DNA from: Neptuniibacter halophilus
GTDB taxonomy: Bacteria; Pseudomonadota; Gammaproteobacteria; Pseudomonadales; Balneatricaceae
DNA: 64,000 nucleotides
NCBI RefSeq assembly: GCF_030295765.1
Contig: NZ_AP027292.1
Coordinates: 3,348,001 to 3,412,000 of the forward strand
Direction of reading: 5' to 3'
The translations under genes were made by a program, and so were the position numbers. Under the pieces are notes generated by a model. The model ran no database searches. It was not told the origin of the DNA and was given only the letters and a program-made list of their open reading frames with translations. Positions 24,816 through 33,817 of this stretch are shown piece after piece (position 1 is the stretch's first letter; every line of letters begins with the position of its first letter).

Positions 24816-25664
24816 TCAGGCGAAGCCAGTCAGCTTGCGCAGTTCGGCGATAATGCTGTCGCCCTCTTCAACCGGCAGACCATCTTCGGTCAGTTCGTTG
24901 ATTCGGGTTACGCCATCAACGCTGCCCAGTTTAGACAGGTAGCGCAGGATTTCGATCGGCTTGATCTCATCCAGCAGATCACGCTCGTTCCACAGGCTGA
25001 GCAGGGCGATGATGCCATACGCGCCCCAGTTGGATACGTCTGCGATCAGCAGTTCATCAACCGTTGTGGCTGAGGCCATGATATCCAGATCTTTCAGGGC
25101 GTCCTGAATGTTACCCATGCCGATCTCGTTGCCACCGTCGCCGATGCCGATCGTCGGGCACTTAGCGTTGCGGACGAAAGTGTCGAAACAGGCGGTACGT
25201 GCGCTGATGCTCTCGCCGCGCATGTTGTAGTAACCGCCATCAGCAGCCTGACCCGGGCGCTCGATAGAGAGAACGGCATCCGGGTTGTAGTGGTACAGCG
25301 CCTGGAATGCTTCCAGAGTCCGTTCCTGATGTTCACCAACACGGATCTCGTGTACCCGGTAGTCATCCATCAGTGCCTGAGAGACCGGCGGGCCGCAGAC
25401 GATAACCGGTGTTGCGCCCAGTGCTTCCAGTGCATTGTAAAGCGCAATCGCACCCACCGGGCCATCGGTTTCAAAGGTGTCGACTACCGGGAAACCGGTG
25501 CCGATCAGTACATGGCCTTTGCATTTGTTCAGGATGCGCGCTGCGCGCAGGTAGTAGCCGGGAGACAATGCGGGCTGCACGGTTTTCATGCCCCGCAGGT
25601 TGCGGGCTACCAGCAGGTCTTCAATCTGCTTACTCAGTTCTGCTTCGTTAATTTGCGTCTGCAT
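24816..25664 (-). CDS. D-glutamate cyclase-like protein (DUF4392)
   Basis: A 282-residue protein of the DUF4392 family, which forms the C-terminal half of vertebrate D-glutamate cyclase (DGLUCY), an enzyme converting D-glutamate to 5-oxo-D-proline. Visible motifs include GTGFPVVDTFETDGPVGA, PDAVLSIERPGQAADG and the loop GIGDGGNEIGMGN, which looks like an anion- or metal-binding site. ATG 25664 is preferred to a GTG at 25676 because GTGGAA then serves as the ribosome site. It is the last gene of the DUF1445-pxpABC operon, 62 bases after pxpC. The partner half, DUF1445, is the first gene. Activity is inferred from the family and neighbours. Confidence 0.8.
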   Translation of the reverse strand: MQTQINEAELSKQIEDLLVARNLRGMKTVQPALSPGYYLRAARILNKCKGHVLIGTGFPVVDTFETDGPVGAIALYNALEALGATPVIVCGPPVSQALMDDYRVHEIRVGEHQERTLEAFQALYHYNPDAVLSIERPGQAADGGYYNMRGESISARTACFDTFVRNAKCPTIGIGDGGNEIGMGNIQDALKDLDIMASATTVDELLIADVSNWGAYGIIALLSLWNERDLLDEIKPIEILRYLSKLGSVDGVTRINELTEDGLPVEEGDSIIAELRKLTGFA

Positions 25665-25726
25665 ATAATTTTCCACTTGTATATTCGCCGGCGGGGCCAG
25701 CGAAGCGTTATTCTTGAGCGCTGTTG

Positions 25727-26665
25727 TTAATCAACCGAATCGGGTTCGGTGCGCTGGAATTTGACGTGCGCCAGACAGTGCAGATTGTGGGCATCATCAA
25801 TGGTGATCTCTTCAAACGACACTTTTGCACCCGGCAGGCGTTGTGCCATACGTGCCGTGTCCTGAGCGATCATGGAGCCGATCTTCGGATAGCCGCCAAT
25901 GGTCTGGCGGTCATTCAGCAGGACAATAGGCTGGCCATCCGCCGGAATCTGGATGGCTCCGTGACAGATGCCCTCAGAAAGAATGCCATCGACCGAGGCG
26001 TTGACTTCCGGCCCGGAGAGGCGGTAGCCCATGCGGTCGGCACGATCGGTTACCTCATACTCGCTGCTGAAGAAGCGTCGTTTGTCCAGATCACTGAAGG
26101 CCTGTTGCTGGTATCCGGTGATCACCCTCAGGCTGATATCGTCGCTGTAGGTCGGACGGTGTTGCTCGGCGAGCCGGAATGCTTTGCGCTCAGTGATCTC
26201 TGCGCAACTCAGGTAGTCGCCCTGCTGCAGCTTTTCACCGCTGAGGCCACCCAGCGCTTCACGGGTTACGGTCGCGCTGCTGGAGAACATGTGCTCCACA
26301 TGAAAGCCGCCGCTGACAGCCAGATAGGCGCGTGCGCCGGAGCTGGAAAAGCCGACCTCGATCCGGTCGCCTTCGCGTACCTGATGAGCGTGCCAGCGAT
26401 CCTGCTCAACGCCGTTAATTTTCAACGGCATCTCGGCACCGGTCAGGACCAGACAGGTGTTGACCTGGGATTCCAGTACCAGTCCGCCGATACTGATCTC
26501 CAGTGCGGTGCTGTGCAGCGGGTTATCGACCAGACGGTTGGCCCATTTAAACGCCTCTGCGTCCAGCGGGCCGCCTGTGGTCAGGCCAATACGGTGGTGA
26601 CCGTAACGACCGGCATCCTGAATCAGGGTCAGCAGGCCGGGCTGGAGTACTTTAAAGCCGCTCAT
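25727..26665 (-). CDS. pxpC: 5-oxoprolinase subunit C
   Basis: A 312-residue KipA/biotin-dependent-carboxylase-like protein with the start motif KVLQPGLLTLIQDAGRYGH and the signature GITTGGPLDAEAF-like segment, then NDRQTIGGYPKIG. With PxpA and PxpB it forms the ATP-dependent prokaryotic 5-oxoprolinase that opens 5-oxo-L-proline to L-glutamate. The start overlaps pxpB by four bases and has a perfect GGAGGTGA ribosome site. Length matches the E. coli homologue (310). Confidence 0.95.
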   Translation of the reverse strand: MSGFKVLQPGLLTLIQDAGRYGHHRIGLTTGGPLDAEAFKWANRLVDNPLHSTALEISIGGLVLESQVNTCLVLTGAEMPLKINGVEQDRWHAHQVREGDRIEVGFSSSGARAYLAVSGGFHVEHMFSSSATVTREALGGLSGEKLQQGDYLSCAEITERKAFRLAEQHRPTYSDDISLRVITGYQQQAFSDLDKRRFFSSEYEVTDRADRMGYRLSGPEVNASVDGILSEGICHGAIQIPADGQPIVLLNDRQTIGGYPKIGSMIAQDTARMAQRLPGAKVSFEEITIDDAHNLHCLAHVKFQRTEPDSVD

Positions 26666-27339
26666 AGCTCACCTCCCAGTTCAAGGAACTCGTCCCGGGT
26701 GATCGGCCGGAACTTAACCCGGTCACCCACCTGAACCGGCATGGTCGGGGTGGCTGCGGGATCAAACATACGGGTCGGGCAGAGGCCAATCAGGTTCCAG
26801 CCACCGGGGGAGACGGCCGGATAAACAGCCGTCTGGCGGTCGGCTATAGCAACAGCACCACGAGGTACTTTCTGTCGCGGCGTGGCCAGACGGGGAGCGG
26901 CGATGCGTGGATCCACTTCACCCAGATAAGCGAAGCCCGGAGCAAAGCCGATGGCATAGACCCGGTACTCCATCTCGCTGTGAATCTTAATCACTTCATC
27001 CGTGCTCAGTTGGGCGCGTTCCGCCAGTGCTTCCAGATCCGGGCCGGATTCTGTGCTGTAATAGGCGGGCAGGGTAACCAGCACGCCTTCGCTTGCGCTT
27101 GCCTGATCCAGCTGACCGAGCAGTGCGCGGATTTTGCTGCGCACATGCAGGTGGTCGCAGGCCAGCATATCGAAAATCACCAGCAGGGAGGCGTAGGAGG
27201 GCACCATATCGATCAGGCAATCGGCCAGCTCGGTTTCCAGCATGGTGACCGCCTGTTGCACCTGGGCTGAAACCCGCGGGTCAGTCTGCTCGCCAAAATA
27301 GATAATCAGGGCGTTTTCGCCCGCTACTTCAACCCGCAT
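26662..27339 (-). CDS. pxpB: 5-oxoprolinase subunit B
   Basis: A 225-residue KipI/allophanate-hydrolase-subunit-1-like protein (ENALIIYFGEQ at the start, VYAIGFAPGFAYLGEVD, TPRQKVPRGAVAIADRQTAVYP, SPGGWNLIGLCP). In PxpABC it pairs with PxpC in the ATP-dependent step. Its ATG shares one base with the pxpA stop (TAATG), showing tight coupling. Confidence 0.95.
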   Translation of the reverse strand: MRVEVAGENALIIYFGEQTDPRVSAQVQQAVTMLETELADCLIDMVPSYASLLVIFDMLACDHLHVRSKIRALLGQLDQASASEGVLVTLPAYYSTESGPDLEALAERAQLSTDEVIKIHSEMEYRVYAIGFAPGFAYLGEVDPRIAAPRLATPRQKVPRGAVAIADRQTAVYPAVSPGGWNLIGLCPTRMFDPAATPTMPVQVGDRVKFRPITRDEFLELGGEL

Positions 27340-28070
27340 TAGCTGATCAGCTCCCGTATCTCCTGAATGGCGTTAACGCCGTCCATGTTGTCTCCGTGAA
27401 CGCAGAGGGTGTCTGCACGCAGGTTCAGGGTGTGACCGCTGACCGTTGTCACCGTACCCTGTTCCTGCAGTTGTTTAACCTGAGCCAGCATCTTCTCTTT
27501 GCTGTGGACAGCACCCGGTTTGGTGCGCGCCAGCAGTTTGCCGTCATCGTCATAGCAGCGGTCGGCGAAGATTTCGAACCACAGGCTGATACCCGCCTGT
27601 TCGGCTTCGGCCAGATGTTCTTCCGCCTGAGGTGTGCTCTGCAGCATCAGCACCAGTGGGCGGTGATATTCGGCAATACCCTGCATAATAGCGCTGCGCA
27701 CCTCTGCGTTGGCCATCATGTCGTTGTACATTGCGCCATGGGGCTTTACGTATTCCAGTGTCAGCCCCTGTGACGCGGCCATGCCATCCATGGCCGCGAT
27801 CTGGTATTGCAGCATTGCTTTGATTTCAGCGGCGCTGGCTTTGATGCTGCGACGGCCAAATCCAACCAGATCCGGATAACCCGGGTGCGCACCAACGGTG
27901 ACGTTATTCTGTTTTGCCAGAGTCAGGGTTTTCTGCATGACCAGTGGATCGCCGGCGTGGAAACCGCAGGCGATGTTGGCCTGATCGATATGCGGCATAA
28001 CCGCTTCATCCAGACCCATTTTCCAGGAACCGAAGCTTTCACCCAGATCACAATTTAAACGTAGAGACAT
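27339..28070 (-). CDS. pxpA: 5-oxoprolinase subunit A (LamB/YcsF family)
   Basis: A 243-residue protein with the family opening LRLNCDLGESFGSWKMG, then HIDQANIACGFHAGDP, VGAHPGYPDLVGFGRR, YVKPHGAMYND and LCVHGDN. PxpA is the metal-binding hydrolase-like subunit of 5-oxoprolinase. The gene lies nine bases after the DUF1445 gene and overlaps pxpB, so all five genes from 28868 down to 24816 look like one transcript. Confidence 0.96.
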   Translation of the reverse strand: MSLRLNCDLGESFGSWKMGLDEAVMPHIDQANIACGFHAGDPLVMQKTLTLAKQNNVTVGAHPGYPDLVGFGRRSIKASAAEIKAMLQYQIAAMDGMAASQGLTLEYVKPHGAMYNDMMANAEVRSAIMQGIAEYHRPLVLMLQSTPQAEEHLAEAEQAGISLWFEIFADRCYDDDGKLLARTKPGAVHSKEKMLAQVKQLQEQGTVTTVSGHTLNLRADTLCVHGDNMDGVNAIQEIRELIS

Positions 28071-28079
28071 GCTTCCTCC

Positions 28080-28868
28080 TTACAGAATAGCCAGACGGCT
28101 GTTTGGCAGATCGGTAACCAGCATGTGGCCCGGGCTGTGGGTGATGCAGAATGGAGGTTTGGCCTGTTCAATCGCTGCTTGCGGGGTGACGCCGCAGGCC
28201 CAGAAGACAGGCAGTTCACCCGGCTTGATGGTGACAGCATCACCAAAATCCGGTGTGTTAATGTCGCTGATGCCAATCTCCGCCGGATCGCCCAGATGCA
28301 GAGGCGCGCCGTGGACTGACGGGAAGCGGGTGCAGATCTGGATGGCACGGATCGCGTCGGCGGCTTTCATCGGACGCATACTGACCACAGTGTTACCACT
28401 GAAACGGCCCGCAGGTTTGCAGGCGATGTTGGTGCGGTACATCGGTACGTTGACGCCTTCAGTAATGTTACGGACTTCCAGACCGTCAGCGATCAGCGCT
28501 TCTTCGAAGGAGAAGGAGCAACCAAGGACGAAGGTCACCAGATCGTCGCGCCAAACCTCTTTTACATCATTCAGCTCACGGATCAGTTCGCCGTTTTCGT
28601 AGATCCGGTATTTGGGTACATCGGAACGGATATCAATATCTTCGCCCAGATCAGGCAGCATAAAGTCACCGGGCTCGCGGGACATGCCGACAATTGGGCA
28701 GGGTTTAGGGTTCTGCTGGCAGAACAACAGGAAATCGTTAGCCCACTCTTTTGGCATGATCGCCAGATTACCCTGGACAAAGCCCTGGGCCAGACCGGAA
28801 GTGTTGGTGCTGAACTCGCCGCTGCGAATCTGCTGGCGAATTTCACGAGGTGTCAGATTTAAATCCAT
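28080..28868 (-). CDS. DUF1445 protein (putative hydro-lyase; N-terminal half of D-glutamate cyclase)
   Basis: A 262-residue DUF1445 protein ([75 protein letters not shown]). Annotated in databases as a putative hydro-lyase without good evidence. It corresponds to the N-terminal half of vertebrate DGLUCY. Here it is the first gene of the operon whose last gene is the DUF4392 half. The conserved cysteines ([15 protein letters not shown]) could be catalytic. It may form a complex with DUF4392 or do a linked step such as epimerisation of 5-oxoproline; the sequence alone does not decide. Confidence 0.85.
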   Translation of the reverse strand: MDLNLTPREIRQQIRSGEFSTNTSGLAQGFVQGNLAIMPKEWANDFLLFCQQNPKPCPIVGMSREPGDFMLPDLGEDIDIRSDVPKYRIYENGELIRELNDVKEVWRDDLVTFVLGCSFSFEEALIADGLEVRNITEGVNVPMYRTNIACKPAGRFSGNTVVSMRPMKAADAIRAIQICTRFPSVHGAPLHLGDPAEIGISDINTPDFGDAVTIKPGELPVFWACGVTPQAAIEQAKPPFCITHSPGHMLVTDLPNSRLAIL

Positions 28869-29385
28869 AATCGCGCCTTATCTATGTTGCTCAGGCTATA
28901 GCGCTTGTGTGCGCAGTAGTATTGATAATAGAAGCTCTCGCCTGATATCCCAGATTTCTGCAGAACTGAGGAGCCTGTGAACCGCGTTCCGCCTCTGCAT
29001 GAAAAGGGTGTGCAGCGCATTAACTGCTCTGGTTGGCCGCTTCTCTAATAAAAAAGTGTGATTAACCGATCATCTAACAGGGGCTGTTAATCTGTCTAAT
29101 GATTTATTTTTGCTTCATCTGATAATTTTTTGTTATCAGTGGTTGGCTAAGGTCATTACCGGATTTGTCTCTGCGGCCGGCCTGGCGGCTAACGATGGCG
29201 CGAATCGGCAGTGGGGTTATCAGTGCAGGCTGGGGGTTATCATGTCTTTGGAAGGTCTGATTGTAAGGCCGGGAGGCGGGCTGCCGGGGGCGGGTTGGTT
29301 GGGGTTTTATCTGCTACTTTGTTAGTATTGCAAAATATTAATTATTCAAAGTAATACCACAAGTGCAAAACCATGGAGCAATTTT
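28869..29385. other. Divergent intergenic region, 517 bp
   Basis: Carries the promoters for the DUF1445 operon (minus) and the BCCT gene (plus). The stretch 29240-29315 is strikingly G-rich on the plus strand. A weak -24/-12-like pair (TTGGGGTTTTATCTGCTA, GG and GC ten bases apart) is near 29300-29317, but it lacks the conserved C and TT positions. No convincing ORF. Confidence 0.4.
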
Positions 29386-30959
29386 ATGACGGAGATGGCC
29401 AGAAAACGCCATAAGTCGTCAGAGTATACCTCTGACTATAAAGCCGGACAGGATAATGTTCAGGTGCTGGGTATGGATGTTCATAACCCGGTTTTTACCA
29501 CCAGTGCGATAGCCGTTGTCACCTTTATCGTTCTGGCGCTGATTTTCCCCGCGCAGGCTAAAGAGATTCTGGTCGGGGCGCGTACCTGGTCAATCGAAAC
29601 CTTCGACTGGCTGTTTATGATTGGCGGCAATGTATTTGTTCTGTTCTGCCTGCTGCTGATTCTTTTGCCGGTAGGTAAGGTGCGTCTTGGTGGTGCGGAC
29701 AGTCAGGCAGAGTTCTCGACGCTTTCCTGGTTCTCCATGTTGTTTGCGGCAGGTATGGGTATCGGCCTGATGTTCTGGAGTGTTGCTGAGCCGGTGGCTT
29801 ACTATACCGACTGGTGGGGCACGCCTCTGAACGTGGCGGCGAACACCCCGAAGCGGCTGCTGCAGCGATGGGGGCTACGATGTTCCACTGGGGGCTGCAC
29901 CCCTGGGCTATCTACGGTGTCGTGGCGCTGGCATTGGGCTTTTTCACCTATAACAAAGGGCTTCCGCTGACCATCCGATCAGCTTTCTATCCTATTCTCG
30001 GCGAGCGCTGCTGGGGGCCGATCGGTCATGTTATCGATATTATTGCGGTGCTGGCGACGATCTTTGGTCTGGCGACTTCGCTGGGGCTGGGGGCTTCACA
30101 GGCTGCGGGTGGTCTCAACTTCCTGTTTGGCATTGAGAATAACATTTCTACTCAGATCGGCATTATTGTCGGCGTGACTTCAATTGCCGTGTTCTCCGTT
30201 GTTCGTGGCCTTGAGGGTGGTGTTAAGGTGCTGAGTAACATCAATATGCTGGTGGCTGCAGCCCTGCTGATATTTGTAATTCTGGCCGGTTCTGTCAGCG
30301 GTTTCTTCGGCAATTTTTTCACAACGGTAACCGCGTATGCCACGGATATTGTACCGCTGAGTAACTGGGTTGGCCGTGAAGATGAGAAGTTCTATACCGG
30401 CTGGACGGTGTTTTACTGGGCCTGGTGGGTTTCCTGGTCGCCTTTTGTCGGTATGTTTATTGCCCGGGTATCCAAGGGGCGCACGGTTCGTGAATTTATG
30501 ATTGCGGTACTGCTGGTGCCAACGCTGGTTTCTGCGGTCTGGATGTCGGCTTTTGGTGGTCTGGCGCTGGATCAGGTACAGGGCGGTGTAGGTCAGTTGA
30601 GTAATGGTCTGGGTGAAGTATCCTCAGCTATGTTCCAGATGCTGGAGAACCTGCCATTTGTTGAACTGACTGCGGCGCTGGCGATTCTGCTGGTGCTGGT
30701 GTTCTTTATTACGTCCTCAGACTCCGGTTCGCTGGTGATCGATTCAATCACGGCGGGTGGTAAAGTGGATACGCCTGTTCCGCAGCGTATTTTCTGGGCG
30801 ACGATGGAAGGCCTGATTGCCGGGGTGCTGCTGTTTGGGGGCGGTGCTGAAGCGCTGACTGCACTGCAGGCCGGTGCGATCACGACGGGCTTGCCGTTCA
30901 CCGTTATCCTGTTGCTGATGTGTTTCAGTATCTATAAGGGTCTCAAGACCGAACTCTGA
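29386..30959 (+). pseudogene. BCCT-family transporter interrupted by a one-base deletion
   Basis: The frame starting at 29386 encodes a normal BCCT N-terminus (DYKAGQDNVQVLGMDVHNPV, GMGIGLMFWSVAEPVAYYTD) up to LNVAANTP. The reading then continues as EAAAAAMGATMFHWGLHPWA in a frame shifted at about 29848-29850, where a CCCC run is one base short. The rest is intact to 30959, including FYWAWWVSWSPF and SSDSGSLVIDSITAGG. With the base restored the protein would be 524 residues, about the size of its paralogue at 13231-14802. It could be a sequencing or assembly error in a homopolymer, a true pseudogene, or a programmed frameshift (unlikely). The start has GGAG eight bases upstream. Confidence 0.85.
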
Positions 30960-30970
30960 GTCCTGTCGTT

Positions 30971-31001
30971 CAAGCCGGTCCCTGACCGGCTTGTGTCTTT
31001 T
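30971..31001 (+). terminator. Terminator after the BCCT gene
   Basis: A 10-bp stem CAAGCCGGTC-cct-GACCGGCTTG is followed by TGTCTTTT. Confidence 0.75.
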
Positions 31002-31134
31002 AAAGCGTGACAAGGCAATAGGGTTAGAGCCCGGTTGGCTTTATAACGCTGGTTTGATAAGAAAAATATTTAGATTAACTAAATAAATTATCGAACCTCT
31101 GCAGCGAGATCATTTCTGTGGAGGATGGAGCAAT

Positions 31135-33012
31135 ATGCACGCAGAACAAGTTGAGATCGCTGGCTTTCTGGCACAGTTTCCCCCCTTTGATGAGCTACCG
31201 GAAGCGGTGGTCAATGAGATCGCCTGCCAACTGGAGATCGCCTATTACCGTGCCGGCAGTCAGATTCTTGAGTTTGGTTCCGAAATTCATGATCTGTGTA
31301 TCATTCGCAGCGGTGCGGTTGAGATCTACCGCCGAAATGGCGAGTTGTATAACCGTTTAAGTGAAGGCGATCTGTTTGGGCAACTGGGCTTGCTGATGAA
31401 TAATCGGGTTCGTCTTCCGGCGCGTGCGCTGGAAGATTCGCTGATCTACTTCTTACCAGAGAGCCTGTTTACTGAGCTTTGTGATAACTACGAGCACTTT
31501 GCCTATTACGTCGAAATGGACGAAAAAAGTGCGCTCAGCCGGGCGGTATCGACCCAGAAAGAGAGTAATGACCTGATGGTATCCAAGGTCACTGCGCTGA
31601 TCAGCCGTGAACCGGTTGCGCTGGATGATACCGCGACAGTACGAGAAGCCGCCCAGAAAATGTCGGCAGAATCGGTTTCCTCACTGTTGATCATGCGATC
31701 AGAGTGGGATGAAAGCTCCATCGAGCCTTTGCTGGCTGGCATTATCTCCGACAGGGACCTGCGTAACCGGGTGGTGGCAACCGGGCTTGATCTGGAAACG
31801 CCGGTCAGTGAAGTAATGACCCGTGATCCGGTGACACTGGATGATGATGCTTATGCCTTTGAGGCGATGCTGACCATGTTGCGGTTTAACCTGCATCACC
31901 TGCCGATTATCGAAAAGCAGCGCCCGATCGGGGTGCTGGTGACGTCGGATATTGTTCGCTATGAATCCCAGAACAGCCTCTATATGGTGAGCAACATTAT
32001 GCGCCAGCAGAGTGTAGAGGAGCTGGCGCAACTGGTGCCTGAAGTGCAGGCCTGCTTTGTAAGAATGGTCAATGAAGATGCCAACTCGCATATGATCGGC
32101 AGTGCCATGTCGGTGATCGGGCGCAGTTTTAAGCAGCGTCTGCTGGAGCTGGCAGAAGAAGCGCTGGGCGCGCCACCTTTGCCTTACTGTTTTCTCGCGC
32201 TGGGCTCAATGGCACGGGATGAGCAACTGGTGGTGACGGATCAGGATAATGCACTGATTCTGGATGATCGCTATCAGCCCGATTTACACGGAGAGTATTT
32301 TGCCCGGCTGGCTGAGTTTGTCAGCGACGGCCTGAATGCCTGCGGCTATAGCTATTGCAATGGCGATATCATGGCCACAAACCCGCAATGGCGTAAGACC
32401 CGTTCTGAGTGGGATGCCTGTTTTGCCGACTGGATCGATAACCCGGACCCGGAGGCGTTGCTGCACTGTTCGATCTTTTTCGATCTGGAAGGGGTCTGGG
32501 GTAAGACCGAGTGGGCGGATAAGCTGAACGCCGGTATTCTGCGGCGGGCGGGCCGATCTCCTTATTTTCTCGCCTGCATGGCGCGTAATGCGCTGAACCG
32601 GACGCCGCCACTGGGTTTCTTTAAAAGCTTTGTCATGGAGCAGGATGGCCAGCATCGTAACTCGATCAACCTGAAACGGCGCGGAACGGCACCGACAGCA
32701 GATCTGATCCGTGTGCATGCGCTGGCGGTAGGCTCTCGCGCGCAGAACTCTTTCGAACGTCTGGATGATATTGCTGAAGCCAATCTGCTGCCAAAAGGCC
32801 GTGAGGCGGATCTGCGGGATGCGCTGGAATTTATTGCCATGGTGAGAATCCGGCATCAGGCGCTGGATATTCAGGAGGGCAGGGAACCGGATAATAATAT
32901 CGAGCCTGAAAATCTCTCGGATTTCGAGCGACGTAATCTGAAAGAGGCGTTTCAGGTGCTGAGTAACAGTCAGCGTTTTCTCAAATTCCGATACCCCCAG
33001 ACACGTAAATAA
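31135..33012 (+). CDS. cNMP-binding/CBS/DUF294 nucleotidyltransferase-like protein
   Basis: A 625-residue cytosolic multidomain protein. A cyclic nucleotide-binding fold spans about residues 12-125 and a CBS pair about 150-275 (VSEVMTRDPVTL, HHLPIIEKQRPIGVLVTSDI). A DUF294 GlnD-like nucleotidyltransferase domain covers about 335-420 with LALGSMARDEQLVVTDQDNA (metal-binding DQD), and a DUF294_C helical domain fills the rest. The arrangement resembles a sensor whose two ligand domains control nucleotidylylation of a partner. It is followed 17 bases later by a DnaQ-like exonuclease gene; this pair is usually found near sodium-solute symporters, and here near a BCCT gene. The target is unknown. 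Confidence 0.88.
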   Translation: MHAEQVEIAGFLAQFPPFDELPEAVVNEIACQLEIAYYRAGSQILEFGSEIHDLCIIRSGAVEIYRRNGELYNRLSEGDLFGQLGLLMNNRVRLPARALEDSLIYFLPESLFTELCDNYEHFAYYVEMDEKSALSRAVSTQKESNDLMVSKVTALISREPVALDDTATVREAAQKMSAESVSSLLIMRSEWDESSIEPLLAGIISDRDLRNRVVATGLDLETPVSEVMTRDPVTLDDDAYAFEAMLTMLRFNLHHLPIIEKQRPIGVLVTSDIVRYESQNSLYMVSNIMRQQSVEELAQLVPEVQACFVRMVNEDANSHMIGSAMSVIGRSFKQRLLELAEEALGAPPLPYCFLALGSMARDEQLVVTDQDNALILDDRYQPDLHGEYFARLAEFVSDGLNACGYSYCNGDIMATNPQWRKTRSEWDACFADWIDNPDPEALLHCSIFFDLEGVWGKTEWADKLNAGILRRAGRSPYFLACMARNALNRTPPLGFFKSFVMEQDGQHRNSINLKRRGTAPTADLIRVHALAVGSRAQNSFERLDDIAEANLLPKGREADLRDALEFIAMVRIRHQALDIQEGREPDNNIEPENLSDFERRNLKEAFQVLSNSQRFLKFRYPQTRK

Positions 33013-33029
33013 CCCGACCGGAGAGCACG

Positions 33030-33746
33030 ATGCCTGAAAGTAACATGCGCGCCCCGGATGACTGGAACCTGTTCTTCAGAGAGCAGGCGCTCTCTGTCGC
33101 AGACCCCCGGTTGCAACTGTTTTATGCCAATGGTGTGATTGCCGCAGATACCCCTCTGGCTGAGGTGCCCTTTGTGGCGCTGGATTTTGAGACCACCGGT
33201 CTGGATTTCGCCCGGGACGAAATTGTCAGCATTGGCTTAGTTCCATTTGATCTGCAGCGTATTCGTCTGCGAGAGGCACGTCACTGGTTGCTGACACCCC
33301 GTAAGGCGCTGGCCGAGGATTCGGTGGTGATCCATGGAATTACCCACTCGGATATCGCCGGAGCGCCGGATCTTTCAGAACGGCTGGCCCCCTTGCTGGA
33401 GGCGCTGGCGGGGCGGGTCGCGGTGGTACATTATCACACTCTGGAGCGAACTTTCCTGAATGCGGCTTTGCAGCGCAGGGTGGGCGAAGGCATCTGTTTC
33501 CCGCTGGTTGATACCATGGAAATTGAAGCGCGCCAGCACCGGCAGGGTTTCAGTGCTGGTCTGCGGCGCTTTTTTGGGCGTAAACCGGCCTCGATCCGTC
33601 TGGCTGACAGCCGTAGCCGGTATCACCTGCCGCAGTATCCGCTGCATGATGCGCTGGCGGATGCGCTGGCAACTGCGGAGTTGCTGCAGGCGCAGATTCG
33701 CTATCATTTCTCCGCGGATACGCCGATCTCAGAGCTGTGGCTGTAA
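33030..33746 (+). CDS. DnaQ-like 3'-5' exonuclease
   Basis: A 238-residue DEDD exonuclease: motif I FVALDFETTGLDFARDEIV (D and E), motif II near VVHYHTLERTFLNAAL and motif III with H..D in YPLHDALADALATAEL. It has the N-terminal extension typical of the copies paired with DUF294 proteins. It is not the replicative proofreading subunit. GGAGAG upstream gives a good start. Substrate and link to the nucleotidyltransferase-like partner are unknown. Confidence 0.88.
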   Translation: MPESNMRAPDDWNLFFREQALSVADPRLQLFYANGVIAADTPLAEVPFVALDFETTGLDFARDEIVSIGLVPFDLQRIRLREARHWLLTPRKALAEDSVVIHGITHSDIAGAPDLSERLAPLLEALAGRVAVVHYHTLERTFLNAALQRRVGEGICFPLVDTMEIEARQHRQGFSAGLRRFFGRKPASIRLADSRSRYHLPQYPLHDALADALATAELLQAQIRYHFSADTPISELWL

Positions 33747-33817
33747 ATTGCAATTTTTTACAAGGCAGCGGTTATCGTAACCGGGCATACTGACGCGGAT
33801 TGATGAAGGAGAATCCG

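Noticed and set aside
29300..29317. Sigma-54 promoter before the second BCCT gene
   Set aside because: Spacing of GG and GC is right but the conserved C and TT bases are absent; too weak to list as a feature.
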